Position numbers and translations under genes: made by a program. From Aricia agestis (taxonomy: Eukaryota > Arthropoda > Insecta > Lepidoptera > Lycaenidae), in the NCBI RefSeq assembly GCF_905147365.1, contig NC_056416.1, forward strand, positions 7,770,001 to 7,834,000: 64,000 bases of DNA, given 5' to 3'. The notes under the pieces were generated by a model. It had not been told where the DNA came from. It was given only the letters and a program-made list of their open reading frames with translations, and searched no databases. Of this stretch, positions 1 through 25,854 are shown piece after piece. Within the stretch, counting starts at the first letter, position 1. Every line of letters starts with the position of its first letter.

Positions 1-41
1 GCAAATAAAGAATTTATTATTATTATCATATTGTAACAAAC

Positions 42-1742
42 CTCTTGCTCTTCTATAGAGTAAATTGGGTGGATGGGATGCAAGACTGCTTTTTGTGCAT
101 TATAGAACATTTCCGATACATTTGTGAGTGTTTTAGCTGAACATTCAATACACCTGTCTACTTCGGGATATTCCTCTGCTATGTCCCAAATGTTCTGAAA
201 AAATTAATTAAAAAGAAAACTGTAAATCCAAATTAAATTACGATTTTTGTATTACACATTTTGTTTTTTTTTTTATGAAATATGGGGGCAAACGAGCTAA
301 CGGGTCACCTGATGGAAAGCAACTTCTGTCGCCCATGGACACTTGCAGCATCAGAAGAGCTGCAAGTGCGTTGCCGGCCTTTTATGAGGGAATAGGGTAA
401 TAGGGGAGGGAAGGGAAGGGAACAGGGAAGGGTAGGGAAGGGAATAGGGTAGGGGATTGGGCCTCCGGTAAACTCACTCACTCGGCGAAACACAGCGCAA
501 GCGCTTTTTCACGCCGGTTTTCTGTGAGAATGTGGTATTTCTCCGGTCGAGCCGGCCCCTTCGTACCGAAGCATGGCTCTCCCACATATAAATTATTGTA
601 TTTATTTTGTAATTAAAAATGATGTAATTGAAGTAATCTTATCAGTTATCACACATTTTGAATTTTGTGAGCAAACAAGTGCACTTGTGTGCTGTAGATA
701 ACAATCTTGAATCAATATCTGTTCAATGAACTTTATGTTTATGTTTCAAATGATGTTTGATCAAATAAAATGATAAACCTTTCTAGCATTGATCAAAAGT
801 AATGTAACCAATTAGGAAATCAATTTTCCTGATGGTACATCAATATAAAAATAAAAAATAAAACTATGAAAGAACTTACATCAATGACTGAATAGTCAAT
901 CAAATCAATCTTGTTACCAACAAGAATTACGGGCTTTCTGTAATCCTCGGGGCTGTTGTCTCTTACGAAAGGTAACCAGTAAGATGCAACCTTATTCAAG
1001 GTTTCTTGTTTGTCCACAGAAAATACTATACAAACAACATGAGCTTTCTCAATTTCTTCTGCAACTTGTTCTGGAGTTTGTTCAGCAACTATAAAATAAA
1101 TATTTTTTAAATTATGGCTAACACAGAATTAAAAGCATATTAAATAAAATAGTAGTACATAACTTTAAACCACAAGAGTAACCTTTAGTAAAAAAAAATC
1201 CACTGTTAGTACATCTTTCAAACTCCTCAATAAAAAACATTGTGTGGTGTTATGATGCAGTTATGTAATGCAGATGTTTTGTCTACTGCAGTTATAGGGA
1301 GAATATTACTTCCCTATGACATCGAAACAATCAAATCAGATAATATTATAAGCAAATACTAGTTGATATTTATTGATTAGGTACATATAAAAACAATAAT
1401 GGAAGGAGCAGGACCCTTGCAAAACAAACACAATATTATGATAAACTAATGATATAAATACAATAATATCTAAAATAAGTCTGTAACATACAATTATATA
1501 TAGCTATTTAAAAATAAAAAATCAAAAATCATTACTCAATTTCACTTACGGCAGACATCAACAATGTTTGTCGGTACTTGTTCTGGAGTAACATCTGCAG
1601 GAATTGTAATTTCTTCGGCTTTAGGAGGAACATGTTCTGTAAATTCTTCAGTAACTAATGATAAAATAAGAGAAGTTTTTCCAACTCCTGGCTCTCCCAA
1701 TAAAATTATCCGAACGGTTCTGGGTATCGACTCGAAAACCAT
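42..1742 (-). CDS. Miro: Mitochondrial Rho GTPase Miro, N-terminal part (gene continues past the left edge)
   Basis: Three coding exons on the minus strand, 1742-1550, 1088-880 and 194-42, joined by GT-AG introns, give the first 185 residues. Seen: a P-loop of the form GxxxxGKT at residues 16-23 (GEPGVGKT), the N/TKxD base-recognition motif NKID at 123-126 and an ECSAK-type motif at 151-155. The conserved Miro block EEITIPADVTPEQVP lies just downstream of the P-loop. Miro is known as an outer-mitochondrial-membrane protein with two GTPase domains flanking EF hands, linking mitochondria to microtubule motors; only GTPase 1 and the start of the linker are in the window. A donor after residue 185 (GT at 41-40) shows the gene goes on to the left. 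The start Met at 1742 opens the exon directly before the GTPase fold. It is head-to-head with the Pol III gene, with 833 bp between start codons. Intron 2 carries a short retroposon. Confidence 0.93.
264..585 (-). repeat. Short retroposon family R1, copy A, in Miro intron 2
   Basis: On the minus strand it starts at GTGGGAGAGCCATGCTTCGG and ends in a poly(A) tract (the T run at 264-274). The middle holds a variable purine-rich run built from GGGAAGG and GGGAATAGGG units. The same sequence recurs at 42957, 47821, 50205 and 57588. A poly(A) end plus a 5'-truncated copy point to a SINE or a LINE 3' end. Short open frames in it are translations of the repeat, not genes. Confidence 0.85.
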
Positions 1743-2575
1743 TTTGAAGCAACAATTTCTCTGATATCACACCATTATATTAATACAATTATTTTAGATG
1801 TTATCATGTTTATTTCCAATATCAAGCTTATTTTAGTTTAATAATATTCTAATAAAAATTTTACACGCGTGCGTAAGCCAGCCATCTATGATTGTCATTA
1901 TTTTTTAATTTTGCTTGTCAAATAATATTTTATATTATTTTTTATTAGGCACTGATTTTATAAAACCAACGCCATCCATACTAATATTATAAATGCGAAA
2001 GTGAGTCTGTCTGTTACCTCTTCACGCCCAAACCACTGAAGCGATGTTGCTAAAATTTGGTATGGAGATACTTTGAGTCCCGGAAAAGGACAATAGGATA
2101 CTTTTTATCTCGGAAAAATGGGCGGTTCCCGCACGTAAACGAATTTTGGCGTAACGGAGTTGCGGGCGTCATCTAGTTATCTATAAATATACAGATAATA
2201 TATTATATCTATTGGCATTTGGCTTTATATTACGGAGTAATCTAAAAAAAAGAAGAGGAAAATATCTTCACCAGATGTTAAACTGACATGTATGACATGT
2301 GTCAACCATATCGAGAGGAGAAGAAGAAGAACTCATGAAGATTGAGTATTGCATTCAGAAGTTCAACGTTTTCCCGAAAATATTGGATTTATTAACATAA
2401 AATGCAAAAAAACCATACATAAAATCAATATGACAACAAAGTGGCGTTTCTATTTATCTACAAAAATTACATAAAATCTGTTACGAACTTTATTTTGTTA
2501 CTAATTAAATAATACTACCCGCCTACCCGGTATTAAAGTTTTTCGACTATAATATAACCTTCATAGATTTAGAAA
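1743..2575. promoter_or_regulatory. Divergent Miro / RPC2 intergenic region
   Basis: 833 bp separate the two start codons, so both promoters must lie here or in unseen upstream exons. No clear TATA box stands out. Much of the interval (about 1977-2177) is a dispersed lepidopteran-type repeat ending in CATCTAGT, which fits a Helitron-like CTAG|T 3' end. That leaves about 230 bp next to Miro and 400 bp next to RPC2 as candidate promoter DNA. Confidence 0.5.
1977..2177 (+). repeat. Helitron-like or other dispersed repeat
   Basis: Begins near TACTAATATTATAAATGCG and ends CATCTAGT. I recognise it as one of the commonest lepidopteran interspersed sequences. The A/T flanks and CTAG-type end suggest a non-autonomous Helitron, but I see no terminal hairpin, so the class is tentative. 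Confidence 0.5.
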
Positions 2576-16701
<14,126 letters not shown>

Positions 16702-16731
16702 CTTTGAAAAGGTTAATACTAATATTTGACA

Positions 16732-16737
16732 AATAAA
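16732..16737 (+). terminator. RPC2 polyadenylation signal
   Basis: AATAAA 31 bp after the stop codon, the first such hexamer downstream. Confidence 0.65.
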
Positions 16738-16742
16738 TGTAA

Positions 16743-16876
16743 GACCGCACTACGCGATTCACGTTCCATAGAACTGACGTTTTACACACGTAATTCTGGC
16801 GTTTTACAACCGTCAGTTCTATGGTTGTTCTATGGAACGTAAAGTGTCGCGTCATGTTTGTCGCTTGAGTGCGGTC
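16743..16876. mobile_element. Hairpin MITE between RPC2 and SMPD4
   Basis: Ends GACCGCAC and GTGCGGTC are reverse complements. Inner arms (ACGTTCCATAGAACTGACG against GTCAGTTCTATGGTTGTTC) also pair. Related GACCGC ends occur around 29190-29230 in DUS1 intron 6. The rest of the 614 bp tail-to-tail spacer (16880-17315) shows no further recognisable feature. Confidence 0.65.
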
Positions 16877-17315
16877 TCGACTCTCGCCTTATTAGAGACA
16901 TAAATGTTTGGCTTATATTATGTTACTGAGATTTAAAAAATACACTACCGGCTAAACATTTGACGTTTGTAACAGTTTTAATACACAATAGTTAAAGCTT
17001 TTTCTCCTAAACTTGGAGGCGTACGCCAAAAGAAGCAAAGCTTTTTCTATATAAAATGCTTTTATGCGAATAAATTTCGAGTTAGAAGCTTCCGATTTGA
17101 TGGCAAATTAATGCCCTATTTTTGTAATAATAAATGTTAAGTATGTTGATTTACTTTGCTTTTTTCATTTTGATTGTTCGTTCGAGCGATTTTTCTTGCA
17201 ATATTTAGCGTTACCCAAGCATTGGTTCAGCATACAAATAACAACAGTGAAATCAATAAACCCTTAAAAAATAAAATAAAACAAATGTGAAACATAGAAA
17301 ACCATTATTATAATA

Positions 17316-20300
17316 TTATTCTTTTATAATTCTTAAAATCCTTAGCGACGCTTTGGACAGTATAATTACAGTCCACAGCATAAAAATCGTGAATATAAAG
17401 AACACACCTCCGTAGGAAAATGAGCGAAATAATAAGTAACCAACAACCAGCCACGCTACTAAGGCGTGGGACGCGAGGCGACGTAGCGACAAGCGCGCGG
17501 GCAAGGCTTGGCGTACAATACTCTTTTGGTTGTTCGCATCTCGTATGTAAGTATGAACTGTACACGGCTTCTGCAGTATCTCTCTCGAGACATAACCCAG
17601 AAAGTCGTTTCTGCTGTACATTCTAGAGAACTCCTCGCCATACTGAAAACAATACAATTAAGTTACTATAGTTTGTGCGTTCTAAGATGATATGGGTGAC
17701 AGTTTTCATGTTCCTTGCTACGGGTTTTTTTTTATAAGAAAACAAAAAAAAAATCAAAATGTAATAAATTATATTCCATCTACAAAAACAAATGTTTCCT
17801 ATAATTGTAAATGAATAAAAATGAAAAGATGCTAAATGCTAACTTATTAATAAAAATTATAAATATTAACTGTGAAATCGGAGTATAGAATTATTGTTAC
17901 GAAAACATTTGAAAAAGGTCATATGCATGAAACGGAACTTATGTCAATAGAGATTGACTCTGTTGAATCGAAATCAAATCGATAAAAAAGGGCAGCTATC
18001 TTAAATCGCCGGTACCTCTGAAATGTCAGTACGAAATAGATAATTTCGATTGCAATTCATTTACGAAGTGATTCGATATTTTTAAACTATCGATTAATTT
18101 TTGTTAGGTAACTTCCCTACTATTGTCAATTATAATGTGTCACGAATATCATCATAAAACGCACAAACTATAAATAATAAATATAGTTACATATTATATA
18201 ATACGGCGACGACGATAGACTTGTATTTAAACTTTGGGTTATGTTGGATATTGGATACTAGATAATAACTAGACAATGATGTTGCTACTTTAATGTTTAT
18301 AGCTGGGAATCGTTTCTGTTCTTTGCGGACATAAAAACTATTTCATATAGTGCAGACAGACTTACGCATTAACAGTATTAAGTATGCAGCTTACCAATTC
18401 ATTCAGCCTTGTTGATATTTGGTGCATGATTCGTACTAGAATGGTATTCTCGTAGGTCATTATCGGCATTAAGTCTGGATCACCCATATAGTGCACATCA
18501 CCTTGTTTATTCCGCAACTACAAAAGAAACGATGGATTAAAATAAATTTAATACAGAAAATACTTCACTACATAGTATAAAACAAAGTCGCTATTTTCCC
18601 CTCATGTCCTTTTGTTCCCTTAAATCTTTAAAACTACGCAACGGATTTTGTTGCGGTTTTTTATAATAGATAGGGGGGTATAACATTATCATTTATATTG
18701 GATCATATCATGATCCAATATATATGATCATTTGATCATATCTGCTTATTACATTATCATATTTCATTGATCCTATTTTACGTGATATGTGGTTTCAATA
18801 GCCAATGGAGAGCGCTAACGCTGACAGGTATTGACGTCAGGGTTACTAGATCTCAGAGAATTCGATGTGTCAAAAGACACCGTCATTTTTAATATGGCTT
18901 GTTTTTTGTTATTTCAGCAAGATTATCCAAGTATATCATTAGAAAAATAATTACATTACATTATTTGAAACATATTAACGAACAAGAAATTAAAAACTCT
19001 TTTTATATTAAATAACTGGCAACACCTATTTCTATGACCGTATTGGATCCAATCTCTCAGCAAATGTCAAAAATCTATGATCAAGGAAGACATGAATCAT
19101 AAGTCTATATTACATTATCCAATATTATTGACTCAATGAATGATCTCGGATCCAATATCTTAATATCTTTAAACGAGCAATTCTTATATAAACTGAAAAA
19201 TATGACTCTTCCTGACATCTATTGGCGAATAATGATACTATTTTGTTAGTAACTAATTGTTTTAACGACCAGCAGATGGCGTTATTAAGTAACACGAAGT
19301 CAATGAGTGTTTGCTATACCGAGCAAAGCTCGGTCATCCAGGTACTATATGATAATCTAATATCCTCCTAAGTAAAATAACGTTCATTAAATAGTTGAGA
19401 AATACTGATATTTTTGGGGTTTCTAATGTGATGTCGTAAATAATTACATTTTAGCAAACGCAGGCTGAACCCTACGAGATTTATCAAAATAATGTATTAA
19501 GTATTATACACTATGAAATGGTCTACAGAAATCTCCGCGATGATGTATATCTGTCGCAGGCGGATTGTATATTTAGCCGTATTACATTACGGCTAGCCGT
19601 TTTAAAAAACGGCGCCGTTTTGGAATGCGGCGTGTCGACGTTTAGCCGGATTGAATGCGGCTGAATAAAAATCCGCCGAAATGCATTCGGCGCTATACGT
19701 TATTCAATACGGCTAGCCGTAATGTAATAAGGCTACAGACAATGACATAAGAAGTGTTTCTCATGTCATTGGCTAGAGACTAGTCGCCTTTTTGACAGTT
19801 TTAGTTTCGTAATTCGTTTCTTAACACTCGTGGCGCTGCCCGTGTCACAGATTATTATATGAGAAGTAATTAATTGCGTATGCCATTTAAAAATTTGGTT
19901 TGCAAGAAATAACAGCTAATAAATCATTTTGTCAGCATACAAAGATTTTGTTAGCAATAATTAAAATCACGTATTCTGTAAATAATCATGACAATGGTCA
20001 GCCATTTAAAGGGGGGCTCGGGGGGCACAGCCCCCCGCCAAAACAAAAACAAACACAATCCAGAAAGTCCAAAAGTAGGTTAGGTTAGGTTAGAACTTAG
20101 ACCACAACACAGAGGGAGCCGAGCGAGCGTGCTGCGGCAGCAGCCGGTGACCGTCATAAAACAAAACAAAAAAATAAATCCAGAATTTTTTGCTTATTCT
20201 CTGAGTGCTTACCAAAATTTAATGAAGGCCACTCATTGCAGCATTGTTTTATTTTGCAATCGTGGTCACCCTATAACTTACGTTATAGGGTGACCACGAT

Positions 20301-23300
20301 TGGTGACACGTACGATGCGGCTAAACGTGGGCCGCCTTATTGAAGAACGTATCGCAATTACAATCCGGCTAAACGTCGACACGCCGCATTACAAAACGGC
20401 GCCGTTTTTTAAAACGGCTAGCCGTAATGTAATACGGCTAAATATACAATCTGCCTGCGACATATCTATCTCTTGGATATCTCACAATAAATTTTTTTTG
20501 TCATTTACTTTTAACTTCAAATAATAGCTATTTTTCGATTTTAACCAATACGGCAATAATCTTTTTCAATTAAATACTTTAAATGCATTATTAATTTAAT
20601 ATAGATCTATATGGCCCTTTACAGCATATGATTTAGATGAATAATTTCGAAGATATTACAGATTTAAAAATTGCGGGAAGTAGCTTTTGCGGCGGTACCG
20701 ACCAATGCGGCCCGCATTGGTCGGTACCGCCGCAAATGCGTGGCCCATAAGTAGTAATGAATATAATTATTAAAAACTACTGAATCGATTTTAATCATTT
20801 TTTCAGTGAGTGACATAGGCTATATTAATATATTTTTACCCGTGCGAAGCCGGGGCGGGCGAGGGCGAGTCAAAACAGTTGTTAAATATTAATAATATTT
20901 AACAACTGTTTTGACTTGTACCAGTCTGGGTATAAGTTAATCTTTGTCTAAACTTTTAACAATAATAATCCTTGTTAAACTCCGATTTTTAATTCAAGAT
21001 CAAAAAAACTACTACAATATTGCCACTGCAATAAAATATTTGTGCAACAGTATATTCCTTTTTTCTAAAAAACAAGGCTTAGATAATTTAATTATTAATA
21101 ATTTTAATTTGATGATTTAAATAAGTAACCTGAGTTATTTTATTTTACATAAATACAAAACGCCGTAATAAAATCTTAAACATTCGTAATTTTTGGTAGT
21201 ATACCCGGTATTTTACTGGTATCACTACAGGTATTCATAACATTTGGTGCAATAATTTACAGGCTAAAGTAACACACTTAATATAATTTAAATATACATG
21301 TACCTAATTTACAAAATAGCAGAAAAATTGTGTGTAGCTCGGTTATGGTCGTTATCTTATCGCTGCCATTTTTTTCGGCCATGACACCATGATATTGTTT
21401 ATCCTGTCATATTATCCTTAGTATTAAAATGATAAAATTATGTCTTATATTATGTTTTACAGCAGCATTTGTCCTATACTGTAAAGTGTAAACTATGTAA
21501 GTACGAGAGGGACGAATGCTATTCAAACATAAAAGACGTCCTATTTAGACTAAGATGTAAGAGTGTCATCTGGGTTCTAGTAAAAACCATTAATGTTAAT
21601 ATAAAAGCTTGTATCAATAAGGATTATTTGACAAAAACCTTGTTTAATCATTACGTTGACCAGTAATGCCGATAATAAATAAAGTAACATATTGCAAAAA
21701 GGTTGGCGAAACCTGAAATATTCACTTGACAATGACATTTATGTCACTTTGACACCTTTGACAGTGACGTACTGTAGTAGCTTTTTTGATCTTGAATTAA
21801 AAATCGGAGTTTAGTTTATGTCATAAATAAATAAAAGTCACAATATTATGAGTTATGACTGTTAGCCAATGATTAACTTCTGGCGCAAGTAGGCCTAAAA
21901 CTATAACAGTAGCTTACCTTTTGTGTAATATTAAGTGTGAAGTTATTGGAATTAGCAAATGAGGAATGTTCCAATGAAGAATCAACTAAATCAGTCTCAA
22001 TAGGCAGGAGCGAGTTGTCATTTAACTGAAAAATATCAATGCAAACTGTATAGTCTTAAAAATTTAACTATAAATTTATTATTTGCCGAAATATACACTT
22101 ATAAAAAAATAATATCCACAGCCGAACATATTATAACCTCCTCCATTTTGGAAATCGGTTAAAAATGTAGTACTGCGTAGTTTCAATGTTTCGTCAATGT
22201 GCTCAAATGAGTCTTGAAATCAGTTAAAAAAATTGTGGTGCAATATTTTGTCTGCCAATGGTCGTAAACGGTTTAGGCGTCGAATTGGCTGACTAGTTGA
22301 AGACGGCTGCAACATATATTTGAAATAAAATGCATAAAATTTAATTACCCCAAATATAAATGTGTAAAAGTTAACACAATTATTCAAATATAATGGCACT
22401 TTCTTCAGTTCTTCTAGCGTGGATTCTTCCTCCAGGCTGTTGCCTATCATTAGCCAATTTTTTATGCTATTCCACATACCTGTGGAATATTATTCAACTG
22501 TAATTTTTGTATCCAGAAATTTGTTCGTAAAACAAACTTTATTATAATATAATATCTATGGACGCTTCACACCACGTCAGTCTGGCCCCGTGCTAAGTAC
22601 CTAAAGGACTTGTGTTACAGGTACCAGACAACGGAAATATATTTAATACTTTTATACTATACATATATTTAAGATTTTTATTATATCATACACATATTTA
22701 ATACACTTCCAGACCCTTTGACATTGAAAACTTTTTGTTCCGTCGGCGGGATTCGAACCCGCGACCCCCGGCTTGAGCTACCAACGCGCTCACCACTGAG
22801 CCACAGAGGTCGTCAAATAATAAAACAACATAAGAAATAACTTTTTTTAGTAGAAAAATAATTATGTGCCTAATTTGATTTTGTATCTTTGAAATCACTT
22901 ACCATTCCTTCCTTCACTTAACTTCATATTGTATTCTTCGAAATGTTTCTGAGCAGCTTGTCTAGCCGACATTATTCGTTTAACGAACTCTAACGTAAAT
23001 TGCTTGTTATTTTCACTCCATAATGGCTGGTATTCAAAAGTTGTAGACATGTTTAGTTCTGATATAGCCTGTTTTGCTATCGCGACCCATTTGTGTAATG
23101 TTATCCCATTGTAGGTGTAACTGAAAAGTTAGCCAAAATGTTAAACAGGAATTACAAGCATTGTTGAAGAACATGTTTTGTCGAAGTTCATATATGTGAG
23201 CTTTTTCTACATATAATTAAATTATTACCTTTGTTCCATACTTAAATTACTAGCACTGTTATCTGGACTTTGGAATCCAGCCACATTATCTGTTATAGCT

Positions 23301-25854
23301 TTCTCTAAGTTCTGCAATATAGGCGTTAGGTGTGGCTGCGAAAATACCTAAGAACAAATTTAAAATTTAAACTAATAGAAAAAAAATAGTAAGAAAACTA
23401 TAATCAGCAAATATGTTTTACCTTTCCCAGCCTAAATAACATAACAGCGTTTTTATAAGCAGACAGATCTAATCTTAAAAATCTTGGTAATATCAGCTGT
23501 AAGATGCATGTGTAGGTTGGGAAATTTTCCGCAATAAACTGAGCAAAACTGGAGTCAAGTGTTCCTGTATTGGCATCTTCTTGATATGCTTGTGCGGTGG
23601 GATACCTTAAACATAATAATAAAATAAATAAATAAACAAAATATCTTTTTATTCAAAATAGGTATCATGAATACACTTTTTGAACGTCAAAGAAAGAACG
23701 TAGAAACTAACATTTTAAAATATCTAGTATAGATATTTTAGAATGAAAGAAATGTGTACTCTCAGAGAAAATTATTTGGAAGCAGCTGATAGACCTACGT
23801 AGGTCTGTCAATTTGGTTGGGGATCACAACTAAAATTTACTTGACACAACTAGGCCAAAAAAGGCTGTTCCTATTAATAAACATCTTTAAAAATGCCAAT
23901 ATAAAAATAGTTCTTTTGTAGCTGTTGCATAACTTACCTATCTTGTGTTATTGAGTTGTCTGTGTAACGCCAAGGTTGAATGAGACTAAGCCACAATTCC
24001 ATAACCAGTCTGAATGATGCATCCAGTGGCCATGTTAGGACCAATTGCTTTGTGTAGTGGTAAGCTCGAGAACACATAATCTGCCGAGCATACTTTCTCA
24101 ATGACAAGGACCGTACTGCAGGATCAGAGTGGTATTTAGCAGAGTAGGAGTGAATGTGTTTCACGAGTACTCTTACAATTCTTACTCTCTCAGGACTGGA
24201 GTTCATAACAGGCATACTTCTTTGATACATCTGAAAAAAAAATACATTAAAACATAAGTTGTTTAGATACATCTGTTACAAAATGATCTCATACAATAAC
24301 TCAAATTTAAACTTACATCAATATTTCTGTTGTTGAACTGTTCTATGCTCATCCATATATCAATGAAAATCTGCAATACCGACTCAGACCTCCAAATTTC
24401 ATTTCTTGACTGGCTTTGAGGCGATGCATGTTGATTATTTATACCAGATAAATCGGGTAATATAAGCAATGATGGAGAATACAGGGGTCTGGAAAAAAGT
24501 ACACATGAAATATTAATCTTGTCTCGACTACAGGCTCGGCTGTACAAAAAAAAAGTACCTGCTAGCATTTTGTAGTGGAGGTACAACTGGCACTTTCCCA
24601 GTGTAATAGGGAATGTGTGGCAGAACTGGCACATTGGGGTCTGCAGGCAGGAAATGCATCAGATAATCACAAGCTAAAGCAAAGTATACACTGTTCCAAT
24701 TTTCCCATGATGCTTTATTTTGGTTATTATTGATTAGATACAATGCAAAATTAAAAATGTAATAATCAAATGGATCTGTAAGAAAGTTAAGGAAATAAAC
24801 TATTTAATCCTTCGATTGTGGATTCTTGGAAATCTATTGTTATATTCTTATGGGGCTTGCCGCTTGATGGGTTAAATGTGCATTTACAGTACACAAATGC
24901 ACGTCAGTTACACCAGCATTCAATCTTTGTCATCCTAACATCATTATGAAAATATATACTATTATAAAAAGGATACTCAATGCTAATGCAACCACATTCA
25001 ATGATTGAGAGTCCATAGCTAGCATATCCGCATAAAACTGTGGACATCTTCCTCTCTCTAAAGTCATCTGTAAGTCAATCTGCAACATGGACAATATTTT
25101 ATTGAAGAGAAAAACAGTAAATATACCTGCCCAAAATGTAGCCCGAAATCTACAAATAATAAAAACTAAGGAATCGTAACTCCCATACTATTGCCGTTTT
25201 ACATTTGGTTCCTTTTGATCTGTCATGTAACATCAGCCTAGTACCGCTCAAGGTCACCTAGATATTTTAAATGTATTGAAATGTGTACCTAAGGTACACT
25301 TTTTTGACACATATTGTGGAGCATGTTTTTTGACGGAGTTACTTTTCCTTAGTTTTTATTATTCGTAGCCCGAAATAATACAATTTTAAGTTATATATAA
25401 ATTACTTACAGGGAGAATGCTCAGTGGTAGATTAAACTTGACTTGAGGATCTGACAATAGCTTGTAGCACAGACGAAACATAGGCCCTTGAGGTTCCAAA
25501 AAACTCAATAAAGCCTCAAAATCATATCTGTTGTTTTCAAAAGTAACATGCCTTAGATTCCAACCATTATTTAAGTTGGTAGAAAATATGTTGTCAACCA
25601 ATTGTAAGAACAGGGCTTGCAGATCCTTGTGCAGGCCACTTTGGTCTATTAGTCTCGAAAGTCCTAGAATTTTTTCTTGTAAGGGTAAGTTCAAGCATGT
25701 GTAAAACTGAGTCTGAAATAAATATATTTTGTGAGATTAATCTTTAATTCTGAACATTGAATAGTTCTTAATTGCCTAATAAAACAGTAATTATTAGTAG
25801 GCAATAGAAAAGGAGCAAATGGAAGGACTCACTAACCAGTATATTCTCAGCCAT
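17316..25854 (-). CDS. SMPD4: SMPD4-type protein (sphingomyelin phosphodiesterase 4 / neutral sphingomyelinase 3)
   Basis: Thirteen coding exons on the minus strand: 25854-25837, 25712-25410, 25079-24977, 24775-24559, 24488-24317, 24230-23938, 23605-23422, 23347-23229, 23120-22903, 22479-22349, 22025-21918, 18517-18395, 17642-17316. They give 2316 nt, 771 aa plus stop; the human protein is somewhat over 800 aa. Seen: SMPD4-like blocks FLEPQGPMFRLCYKLL (N-terminal), MELWLSLIQPWRY (middle), GDPDLMPI (exon 12) and GEEFSRMYSRNDFLGY (exon 13), then two hydrophobic segments at about 719-735 and 740-758. Known: the family is an ER/nuclear-envelope tail-anchored protein linked to sphingomyelin hydrolysis and nuclear pores; it lacks the catalytic motifs of other sphingomyelinases, so activity cannot be inferred here. 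Exon 1 codes only six residues (MAENIL). Intron 11 is 3.4 kb because of repeats. Confidence 0.9.
17669..18170. mobile_element. MITE family M2, copy 2 (inverted), abutting the last SMPD4 acceptor
   Basis: Same terminal repeats as copy 1, TA at 17667-17668 and 18171-18172, opposite orientation. Its edge is 26 bp upstream of SMPD4 exon 13, leaving just enough host DNA for the acceptor and perhaps a branch point. Confidence 0.82.
18673..19368. mobile_element. MITE family M1, copy 2 (inverted), split by a Helitron-like insertion
   Basis: Reverse complement of 4549-5066 over most of its length, including GACGTCAGGGTTACTAGATC near 18833. The right end TATCCTCC is followed by TAA; the left flank has changed. 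It is interrupted at 19158-19345. Confidence 0.8.
19158..19345 (+). mobile_element. Helitron-like non-autonomous element nested in M1 copy 2
   Basis: Starts TCTTAATATCTTTAAACGAG and has the 3' hairpin ACCGAGCAAAGCTCGGT shortly before its end. Aligning the host with copy 1 shows insertion between A and T with no target duplication, as expected for Helitrons. Relatives with the same hairpin lie at 46344 and 53991. Confidence 0.75.
19552..20462. mobile_element. Long-TIR foldback element with inner palindromes
   Basis: About 102 bp at each end (19552-19653 and 20361-20462) are nearly identical reverse complements starting TGTCGCAGGC. The arms themselves contain short palindromes (CGGCTAGCCG, CGGCGCCG). 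The 700 bp core holds a 20 bp perfect hairpin (20258-20301) and three TTAGG units (about 20075). No open frame resembling a transposase. No clear target duplication. It could be a Mutator-like or foldback element; family unknown. Confidence 0.75.
20868..20916. repeat. Perfect 23 bp inverted repeat, 3 nt loop
   Basis: Arms 20868-20890 and 20894-20916 are exact reverse complements (AGTCAAAACAGTTGTTAAAT...) around AAT. It lies in SMPD4 intron 11 beside an R2 fragment. Confidence 0.95.
22553..22817 (-). mobile_element. tRNA-derived SINE S1, copy 1, in SMPD4 intron 9
   Basis: On the minus strand, the 5' end carries a Pol III box A (TGGCTCAGTGGT) and box B (GGTTCGAATCC), then a tRNA-unrelated body ending GTGAAGCGTCCATAGAT. 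A near-identical copy lies at 29658. The tRNA-like head has no proper acceptor stem, so it is not a tRNA gene. Confidence 0.85.
25150..25368. mobile_element. hAT-like MITE M3, copy 1, in SMPD4 intron 2
   Basis: Inverted termini CTACAAATAATAAAAACTAA and TTAGTTTTTATTATTCGTAG, flanked by exact 8 bp duplications CCCGAAAT (25142-25149, 25369-25376). 8 bp duplications are typical of hAT elements. A second copy is at 45321. Confidence 0.88.

Noticed and set aside
22741..22811. tRNA gene on the minus strand (box A, box B, anticodon-like loop)
   Set aside because: The tRNA-like part continues into the SINE S1 body and is repeated with the same flanks at 29668; the acceptor stem does not pair.
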